Part shown: in pieces, positions 33,430 to 40,042 of the stretch
How the letters are laid out: each line of letters opens with the position of its first letter
Position numbering within the stretch: the first letter of the stretch is position 1
Assembly: GCA_001931875.2 (NCBI GenBank)
Contig: MSJH02000456.1
Span: 1-40,042 of the forward strand
Reading direction: 5' to 3'
Source: Byssochlamys sp. IMV 00236
Lineage: Eukaryota > Ascomycota > Eurotiomycetes > Eurotiales > Thermoascaceae
Length of the DNA stretch: 40,042 nt
Made by a program: the position numbers and the translations under genes
Notes under the pieces: generated by a model
Told to the model about the DNA's origin: nothing
Databases searched by the model: none
The model's input: the letters and a program-made list of their open reading frames with translations, nothing else

Positions 33430-34633
33430 ATGTCTGTTCCCGGTAAAGCTCATTTCGGTCATGTCTGAAAAAAGCGTGTTCATCTCTTTTTTTTAATAGT
33501 TGCTTTCAATGATATCGGCAAGTCTGCCAAGGACCTCTTGTCCAAGGACTACCCCGTTGGTGGTGTTAAGCTCGAAGTCAAGACCACTGCTCCCAACGGT
33601 GTTGTAAGTATGCAATAGTTTACCTTGTAAGAAACGAATGATATAATTCAGCTGCAATAGGCCTTCAAAGTAACTGGCCAACGTGATAACAAGTCCGGCA
33701 TCATCGTCGGTGACCTCGAAACCAAGTATGCCGATAAGTCAAAGGGTCTTACTTTCACCGAAGCCTGGACCACCTCTAACCACCTTAACGGAAAGATTGA
33801 ATTGGAAAACAACCTTGCCAGTAAGTACACCTGACATGTCATTAGTTTAATTTTGACTCAACATCATCTGTTCTATAGAGGGCCTTAAGCTCGAACTCTT
33901 GACCTCTCTCCTTCCTTCCGTTAACGAAAAGGCCGCCAAGATCAACGCTACTTACAAGAAGCCCAATGTCCACACTGTTGCCACTCTTGATGTCTTCAAG
34001 GTAAGATAAAGCTTTTTTTTTTTGTAAAAATAGATAATCTTTACTGATGCACACACGCACGCGTTTCGATAGACCAACTTTAGCGTCAACTCTGTCTTTG
34101 GTCAACAAGGTTTCCTTGTTGGTGCCGAAGTTGCCTACAATGTTTTGGATGGCAAGGTAAGCATAATAGAAAGGTTATACAGTAGATCACGTTATGTAAT
34201 TTGTCTTGACAGGTTGGCCGTTACAACGCCGCTGTTGGTTACTCTGCTCCTGAATACGGTGTTGCTGTCCACGCCACCAACAACTTGAGCCAATACTCTG
34301 CTTCTTACTACCACCGTGTCAACAGTGATCTCGAAGCTTCTGGTAAGGCTACTTGGGACTCTAAGGGCTCCAACGCCGTTGCCCTCGAAGTTGGTGCTAA
34401 GCTCCAATTGGATCCCTCTGCTTTCGTTAAGGCCAAGATCTCTAACTCTGGTGTTCTCGGTCTTGCGTAAGTTTATTTAATATTTTTGATAGAATGGGAA
34501 ACTAACGTTGTATATTAGCTACACTCAATCTCTCCGTCCTGGTGTTAAGGTCAACCTTGGTGCTTCTGTTGACACCACTCGTCTTAACGAAAATGCTCAC
34601 AAGCTCGGTCTTGCTTTCACTTTGGAGAACTAA
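33430..34633 (+). CDS. POR1: mitochondrial outer-membrane porin (VDAC/POR1), seven exons
   Basis: Voltage-dependent anion channel, the beta-barrel pore for metabolites in the outer mitochondrial membrane. Exons 33430-33442, 33500-33603, 33661-33820, 33879-34000, 34073-34156, 34213-34466 and 34519-34633 give exactly 283 aa, the classic VDAC length. The N-terminal helix is VAFNDIGKSAKDLLSKDYPV. The eukaryotic porin GLK motif is at about 94-96 (KGLKLEL). Alternating polar and apolar strands run to the C-terminal beta-signal HKLGLAFTLEN. Codon use is strongly biased toward C-ending Ala, Asn, Lys (AAG) and Val/Leu codons compared with neighbours, as expected for a highly expressed gene. An AATAAA lies at 34753-34758. 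A probable 5' UTR intron ends directly at the ATG. Confidence 0.96.
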
Positions 34634-35077
34634 GTTGTTTCCCTTTTATTATAATTTCTCTCATCTTTCTTTTTTAATTCCTTATTATTTCTAAAGATTT
34701 ATACACAATTTTTAAGAAAAAAAGTGATTTGAACTCTCTTTTTTGTCATTGAAATAAAAACAGCAGTTTAAAAATAAGGCAGCTTGTGAAACGTATACTC
34801 TTTTATTTGATAAGGATTATAAAAGCATATTCTGAGTTTTTCTTACTTTAGTAAAGATAATATTGATATTAGCATATGTGCAACCAATATTCTTTTATTG
34901 CATAGGTGTATCCTAGTAAGCACTTGAACAAAGCTTGGCAGAGTTGGTGAAGTATGCCAGAGTAATTTCTCTATATTCATAGTCCAAGATGATCAAAAAT
35001 GATAACTAATCATCATACTTGTATTCCATTGTTTATCTTGTAAGACAGTTTTTTTTTTGTATAAAAGTGGCAACACA
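34634..35077. other. porin 3' flank, no gene seen
   Basis: AT-rich 3' UTR and spacer between porin and the left end of the DIRS structure. Nothing beyond the AATAAA at 34753 is supported. Confidence 0.6.
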
Positions 35078-35148
35078 ATTACAGTTGAAGAAAATGGGTT
35101 GGGACACTAAAAATTTTTTTGGGCCATTTGAAAAAAATTGGGACAATA
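35078..35148 (+). repeat. left outer inverted repeat of the DIRS structure
   Basis: Seventy-one bases match the reverse complement of 39308-39378 with three substitutions. The outer edge reads ATTACAG, and similarity stops there on both sides. Confidence 0.92.
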
Positions 35149-35173
35149 AATTTGAAAATGAGAAAACTAATAA

Positions 35174-35199
35174 AATTGTGGATCGTTCCTTCCACAATT
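35174..35199. repeat. 9-bp stem hairpin in the left DIRS end
   Basis: AATTGTGGA and TCCACAATT are perfect inverted repeats separated by 8 nt. They sit in a segment of about 55-60 nt between the outer repeat and the next conserved block that has no match in the right copy. Confidence 0.7.
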
Positions 35200-35216
35200 G
35201 CCGTGTGGCTCACTCC

Positions 35217-36138
35217 AACCTCGGATGTAGTTTTCTTTTCAGTATCTTCTAAAATTCTCTTGCTTATCCTTTGTCCTTGACGCCTTCTGTTGGCTGGCCG
35301 TAAGTAATACTTTTCAAACATGTCCTCGTTTAAACTCCAATTGGCATGAATCTTTCTGTCGTCTGCTTAAATTGTCCGCATCTATGTTTTGTACTCCTGG
35401 CACGTGAAAGTACCTTACCTGAAGATGATACTCTGTTATAAGTTGCTGTATCTCCAACGTCAATGATTATAGTAGAGCTGATGCCGTCCCGCCCGATTTC
35501 TTTGCATGCTTTAGGGCAGTCATGCTGTCGGTGTAAATATGAAGTAGCTCGCCTTGGTTTCTTTCTGCGTGCATTTGAATCGCAAACAGAACTGTCTTCA
35601 ACTCCCTTGCATTGATTGAAGTTGCGCTTTCTTCCTGAGACCAGAATCCGTTTGTTCGTATCTGGTTTGATGCTACTCCCCAGCCTGTGTCTGAGGCGTC
35701 CACATATATCTCCACTTTCGGCTCCTTGTCGTTCTGTGTTGACCTTATGGGCAGTCCGTTCTTCAACGTTGCCTTCTCTATCCACCAGTTCAACTCGTTC
35801 TATGCTTGTGTCGATATTTTGCAACTCTTCTCCCAGTTGTATCCTTGAGTCTTCAATGATCGGGCCAGATCTCTCTGCAGGAATCGTACTCTGAGTAGTG
35901 CTTCCCCCATTGCCGGTATCATAGCTGTGATCTTCCCCAATAAGCTCGCTATCCACCTGCACGAGAATTTCCTTGTCGCATTTTTCAGTTGACGAACTCG
36001 GCTCACTAGTTTGGAAATCTTCTTTGGCGGCATCCGAATTTCCATCTTGTTGCTGTTGAATGTGAATTCGAGGAAATCCTGCGACTGCTTGGGCTCTAAG
36101 TCGCTCTTCTTGTAGTTGATTATAAGCCCTGGTTGGTG
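35217..36138 (-). pseudogene. DIRS RT/RNase H remnant fused by deletion to a recombinase tail (left copy)
   Basis: Reading on the minus strand: end of RT (INYKKSDLEPK, FSCRWIASLLGKITAMIPA), then RNase H (VEIYVDASDTGWGVASNQ; LLHIYTDSMTALKHAKK), then FHVPGVQNIDADNLSRR. A deletion relative to the right copy follows at about 35350-35360. It joins this, out of frame, to the recombinase end IHANWSLNEDMFEKYYLRP. About 1.3 kb is missing, judged by right-copy positions 37860 to 39145. In-frame stops are TAG at 35802-35800, where the right copy has Trp, and TAA at 35469-35467, where it has Gln. Confidence 0.85.
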
Positions 36139-36220
36139 CCTAAAATTTTCAAAGAGCGTTAAATATTGGTATAAGTATAAGATATGGAAATTTTACCCCT
36201 TGCGTGGACAAACATGACTT

Positions 36221-36924
36221 TTAACTGGTGCATGGTGTCTTCTGAAGCAAAGTAATACTTTTTAAGATCTTTCTTAAGAACGCTAAGGCATCAAACGCAC
36301 CCTTAACATGGACTTGCCCGAAACGATTATCGTCTTTGATGCCGTAAGGACCAGATGCCTCCAACAAAAGAACCTCCATACCTCCCAACTTTACAATCCC
36401 ATCTGCCTTGAAATCTTTGTCGGAGGCGTCTAACAATACTTCGCCTAGTCGAAATACTGTTCCTGGGACGAAGTCGACAGCAAGGTTAATGGTTGGCCAA
36501 ATTACTTCGTGATTATATGATGATTCTCTATCTTTGATATCAATAGTGCGGCGGTTATAGTGATAACTATGTAGAAAGTGTAAGTACTCGGCTTCAAATT
36601 AATATTATAAACACTGTATTAGATTACATGAAATCAAAATAGTCGTGAATGAATCTGGCAGATTCGTTGGATTCATCGATCAAATCCTAATGTTCATCGT
36701 CCATTAATGCCTTCTTGATGTTTCTTTTGTTACCCTATGGTAAAATGATAAGTTAGAATAAGCTCAGAAACAGAAACTTAATAGATAGCTCTTACGACTT
36801 GCAAGCTTCGAATAATCTTCGATATTATAGAACTATACTTCATGAAGGGGGAGTTGAAGGTTCGGGTGGTGTTATCGCCCAATTGTTTGTACAAACCAAT
36901 ATCATAGCTTGGTTTATACTTAAT
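36221..36924 (-). pseudogene. broken fragment of an unidentified intron-containing gene between the DIRS copies
   Basis: I do not recognise a named family. Exon-like segment 36924-36796 reads IKYKPSYDIGLYKQLGDNTT and ends IIRSLQV at a GTAAGA donor. It joins in phase, across a 61-nt intron ending ACCATAG, to GNKRNIKKALMDDEH (from 36734). A TAG at 36689-36687 interrupts, and the frame reopens to DLIDESNESARFIHDYFDF. From about 36588 a long open frame runs EYLHFLHSYHYNRR, NHEVIWPTINLAVDF, FRLGEVLLDASDKDFKADG, LGGMEVLLLEASGPYG and stops at 36221. Another frame past 36245 reads HQLKVMFVHARG, suggesting a frameshift. Splice signals and codon pattern say this is a host gene, not transposon sequence. 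Both its ends are cut at DIRS junctions. Confidence 0.6.
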
Positions 36925-36925
36925 G

Positions 36926-38241
36926 GCGTAACCAGAGTGTTCTCAAAGTTGATGAGATTTGCGCTGGAGCCGTTGAGAGAAAAAGGCATACGATTAGTTT
37001 ATTACCTAGACGATATATGCTTGTTAGTACGAACCAAAGATGAGATGAAGAGGAATTCAAGGGAAGTATTGCACCAGCTAACTTCGTTGAGGTTTATAGT
37101 CAATCATCAAAAGAGCGATTTAGAACCAAAACATGTGCAAGAATTCCTTGGGTTTACCTTCAACAATAAGCAAATGCAGATCAGTGTGCCACAGAAGAAG
37201 ATGTTCAAACTGATGTCAAGGATCAAACAACTATTCAAAAAACCGAAGATGACTTACTCATGTCGTTGGATGGCAAGTCTTTTGGGGAAGATTACGGCAA
37301 TGATTCCAGCAATTGGAGAAGCACTACTGAGAATTCGGTTTCTACAGCGAGATTTAGCGATGAATTTAAGAAGACAGCAATACAACTGGGAGAAACCATG
37401 CCCATTATCTGCTAAAAGTTGGAACGAACTACAGTGGTGGACCAAGAACGTACAGCTCTCAAACGGCTTACCAATAAAGATCGATATAGACATCAGAGAA
37501 CCGGATATCAGTATCCACGTAGACGCCTCAGATACAGGGTGGGGCATAACGTCAAAAGAAGTCAAAACACACGGGTTTTGATCAGAGGTCGAAAGTGGCA
37601 CTTCGATCAATGCGAGGGAATTGAAGACAATCTTATTTGCTCTTCAGCTACACGCACAAAAGTTCCGAAACTCATTGATACATGTGTACACCGACAACAT
37701 GGCAGCACTGAAGCATGCGAAGAAGCCCCGGAGAACAGCATCCGCGTTGCTTCAAACGCTAAGCTTGGAAATACAGCAAGTCATCACGATCAACCAATTG
37801 ACGGTAAGACACTTTCATATACAGGGAGTGAAGAATGTTCGAGCGGACTATCTCAGCAGAAAGAAGAAACCACTATACGAATGGACTCTTCCAAGGCGAT
37901 TCTTCCAAATGATTCAACAGCACTGGGGAAGAATGACAATAGATGCGTTTGCGACCAGGGAGAATAAACGACTGGCGAAGTTCTGAAGTTTCCAGCCGGA
38001 TCCCCAAGCTCAAGCAACAGATGCTTTTCATCAAGAATGGCCGAAGAAGGGACTATACTTTCATCCGCCATGGAAGTTAATACCGAGAGTCATAAGGAAG
38101 ATACAGGCAGACAGGGTTGCAAAGGCAGTGATGATCACCCCAACATGGAGCAGCCAATATTGGTGGCCAATGATTATGCGTCAGAGTATAGACAATCCGA
38201 TAAAGATCCAACTGAACAAGACATGGTCGGTGACCGCATGA
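36926..38241 (+). pseudogene. DIRS reverse transcriptase/RNase H, 5'-truncated, two in-frame stops (right copy)
   Basis: The polyprotein frame is open from the junction near 36926 to TGA at 38239-38241, apart from two TGA codons. It begins inside RT (RVFSKLMRFALEPLREKGIR), so the N-terminal RT motifs and any Gag are missing. The catalytic YYLDD is at about 37000-37014. RNase H follows with SIHVDASDTGWGITSK, LIHVYTDNMAALKHAKK and VRADYLSRKKK, then the DIRS-typical TIDAFATRENKRLAKF and GLYFHPPWKLIPRVIRKI. TGA at 37579-37581 replaces a Trp that the left copy keeps (GFWSQEE). A second TGA is at 37984-37986. The final stop overlaps the recombinase ATG. Confidence 0.88.
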
Positions 38242-39254
38242 CTATTATTAGGGCGTTCCAAGCAAATAAGGGTATCAGCGATTCAATAGTCGAATTTCTA
38301 AAGGAATCCAACAGACCATCTACAAGAAAGAACTACGACCAAGCCTGGGCACGCTGGTCAGCATGGTGTAAATCACAAAATCCTCAGTACAATCCAACAG
38401 AATATAGTCCAGAACATTTGATAGAATACTTAACGTATAAGAAGACGCTTTCCTACTCTTCATTAAACATTATACGTTCAGCAATAGCATCAGTGTATAG
38501 GGTGATTCATGCACATCGACCACCTATAGCTTCCAACCAACTGGTCATACAATATTTTGAAGCAAGAAGAAGGAAGAAAGAGAAATTACCAAACAACACG
38601 CAATAAATCTATGATATCAAGGTACTGATACAAGCTACATTGTCGTGAGGATCGACTTCGGAATTGAACATGAGCAAGTTACAGCTGAAGACATTAACTC
38701 TTTTAATCATCGCGGCCATGTGGAAACCAAGATCGGATATGGGCACATTACAGTTTAGGGATGTCAAATTCCAGATGAAAGAAGGTATTGAAGATGAGCC
38801 ATTGGGTGTAACTTTAACAGCAAGAAACCCAAAAGAACTACGACCCAAGCAATCGAAACTAGGCGCGATTGGAAATAAGGAGGCCTGTCCGGTGCACACA
38901 CTTTGGACATTCTATACATTCACCAAAGATCACCGAAATCATCTATCGCAAGACCACACACTTTTCTTGACGAATATGACACAAGATAACCCGAATACAT
39001 GGCAATCGAGTAAGCCAGCCACAGCTGCTTCCTGGCTGAAAGGGGTTATGAATGAAGCAGACATCGACACAGATAGGTTCAGCGTTCACTCGATTCGGTC
39101 AGTTTCCAATACCAAGGCTGTTACAATGGGATCAGAGATCGATCAGGTAAAGTTGCATGCAAACTGGAGCCTCAAGCCAAATACTTTCGAGAATTACTAC
39201 TACAAGCCGCATGGCCAACAAGCGAGGACGAGAAATGGCCAACAAGCTTTTTAG
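38238..39254 (+). pseudogene. DIRS tyrosine recombinase, two in-frame stops (right copy)
   Basis: Site-specific recombinase that integrates the circular DNA intermediate of DIRS elements. ATG at 38238 overlaps the RT/RNase H stop (ATGA). The N-terminal core-binding domain reads FLKESNRPSTRKNYDQAWAR and YLTYKKTLSYSSLNIIRSAI. The catalytic domain holds the usual residues: Arg in WKPRSDMGTLQF (38724), HxxR in VHSIRSVSNTKA (39081-39092), His in LHANWS (39150), and Tyr in NTFENYYYKP (39189-39197). TAA at 38604-38606 and TGA at 38646-38648 break the linker in the same frame, so all catalytic residues survive on paper but not in one product. Confidence 0.88.
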
Positions 39255-39307
39255 TGATATTACTGAAAACAGAACCACATCTGAAGTTGGAGTGGAACCA
39301 ACGTTAC

Positions 39308-39378
39308 TATTGTCCCAATTTTTTTCAAATGGCCCAAAAAAATTTTTTGTGTCCCAACCTATTTTCTTCAGCTGTAAT
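39308..39378 (-). repeat. right outer inverted repeat of the DIRS structure
   Basis: Partner of 35078-35148. It lies 53 bp after the recombinase stop of the plus-strand copy. Confidence 0.92.
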
Positions 39379-40042
39379 AATGCAGGTAAATTTAATAATT
39401 ATGTTTATTTCTTGTTACCAACGGATATGATTGGCCGATAAACATTGAAAAACCTCAGGACTGCCTGTTTAAAGATACGCAGTTTAATCGCTCGATCTAA
39501 AGCGATAGATTCTACTGTGTATGAATTGAAATGCGTAGCATCTTTGCAATAAGGATAAATTATGTTAAAAAACAAGCCTTTGTATTAACGCAAGTCAACA
39601 TGATACTTTTTGTGATGGTCTATTTTATATCATCTGATAATATCATTGTAGCAAAATAAGACTTGTTCGAAGCGATGACAAACACTGATCCATTTATTAC
39701 CATAGAAACTACTTGAACAACAAGATCAACGGTTGCTTACAGATTTGTGAGAAAATGCTCTCTTTTATGATAACGGCTGGTATTTAAGATAAAATCCATT
39801 CCAACCTGTGACACAAGTAAACTTTATCGAATAAAAGGACCACCCAACTCAAGGCTCCGTGTAAGAAAATCTTTTTTTTTTTTTTCCACGGCATATGACC
39901 ATAAACTATATTACCTTCCAAATATGGTTATCATCCTAATGATTGTGCACAACAACAGAAACGAGAAGAAAAAAATATCCTGATAACGGATTCTAATTGT
40001 AACTTTGAACCAGTGCAGCAAAATATACTCCAAGAAATCTCA
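39379..40042. other. right flank of the DIRS structure, no gene established
   Basis: AT-rich DNA. A minus-strand frame from about 39569 to its TAA at 39405 is open for some 54 codons (it contains VESIALDRAIKLRIFKQAV) and could be exon debris, but it has no splice or family support. A poly-T run is at about 39872-39885. Nothing else is seen. Confidence 0.45.

Larger units (their letters stand above)
35078..39378. mobile_element. two head-to-head partial DIRS retrotransposons flanking a host-gene fragment
   Basis: DIRS elements encode reverse transcriptase, RNase H and a tyrosine recombinase instead of an integrase, so they leave no target-site duplication. The plus-strand copy (about 36926-39378) holds the later part of RT, RNase H and the recombinase. 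The minus-strand copy (about 36138-35078) holds the end of RT, RNase H and only the last part of the recombinase. The 3' ends of both copies point outward and form a 71-bp inverted repeat (35078-35148 and 39308-39378). The 0.8 kb between the copies is not DIRS sequence. No direct duplication is visible at the outer edges, as expected. Both copies are broken and 5'-truncated, so neither looks autonomous. Confidence 0.82.

Noticed and set aside
37579..38648. TGA read as a sense codon in the DIRS frames (three in-frame TGAs)
   Set aside because: The host gene USB1 ends in TGA with nothing conserved after it. A TAA and a TAG also break the DIRS frames, and one TGA is a simple TGG to TGA change compared with the other copy. 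Ordinary decay explains it.
35078..39378. A DNA transposon with terminal inverted repeats
   Set aside because: The inner frames are reverse transcriptase, RNase H and tyrosine recombinase, and the repeats are the 3' ends of two inverted DIRS copies. No transposase is present.
1..40042. A defence island, biosynthetic cluster or other coordinated novel system
   Set aside because: The recognised genes are scattered housekeeping functions with separate promoters. The only unusual multi-part structure is the DIRS composite.

Overview
The window looks like nuclear DNA of an early-diverging filamentous fungus, most likely Mucoromycota (Mucorales). The reasons are an AT-rich, homopolymer-rich sequence, many short GT-AG introns of about 45-100 nt, two neighbouring class IV chitin synthase genes, metazoan-like genes that yeasts usually lack (MEA1-like, SMG9-like, DNAJC11-like), and a DIRS-type tyrosine-recombinase retrotransposon. 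The species cannot be fixed from the sequence alone. Gene models below were built by hand from reading frame, splice sites and family motifs. All joins are phase-consistent, but none is supported by transcript data.

Layout: 1-1.4 kb, AT-rich upstream DNA. 1.4-4.7 kb, class IV chitin synthase A (+). 5.0-9.5 kb, RNA polymerase III largest subunit (-), tail to tail with it. 9.5-11.65 kb, gene-poor. 11.66-12.13 kb, NHP6-like HMG-box protein (-), divergent from a compact same-strand block: MEA1-like (12.5-13.05), USB1 (13.3-14.2), DNAJC11 (14.3-16.65) and chitin synthase B (16.9-20.74). A small Dabb-domain gene (20.79-21.24, -) sits only 48 bp from the end of chitin synthase B. Next come SMG9 (22.35-23.65, +), an intronless ARM/BTB protein (23.73-27.25, +), a CNNM/Mam3 membrane protein (28.1-29.76, +) and RTF2 (29.78-30.63, -). 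A weakly supported stretch (30.7-33.3) follows, then mitochondrial porin POR1/VDAC (33.43-34.63, +).

The last 5 kb hold the most unusual structure. Two partial DIRS retrotransposon copies lie head to head (35.08-36.14 on the minus strand and 36.93-39.38 on the plus strand). Their outer ends form a 71-bp inverted repeat with three mismatches. Between them is a broken, intron-containing fragment of a non-transposon gene (36.22-36.92, minus). The two copies carry different nonsense lesions, and those that can be assigned by comparing the copies are C:G to T:A changes.

Most genes are housekeeping: cell wall (two chitin synthases), transcription and chromatin (Pol III, HMG), RNA metabolism (USB1 for U6 snRNA 3' ends, SMG9 for nonsense-mediated decay), mitochondria (DNAJC11-like, porin), replication (RTF2) and ion homeostasis (CNNM). 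USB1 and Pol III both act on the U6 snRNA pathway, but nothing in the sequence shows that they are co-regulated. The genes look individually transcribed.
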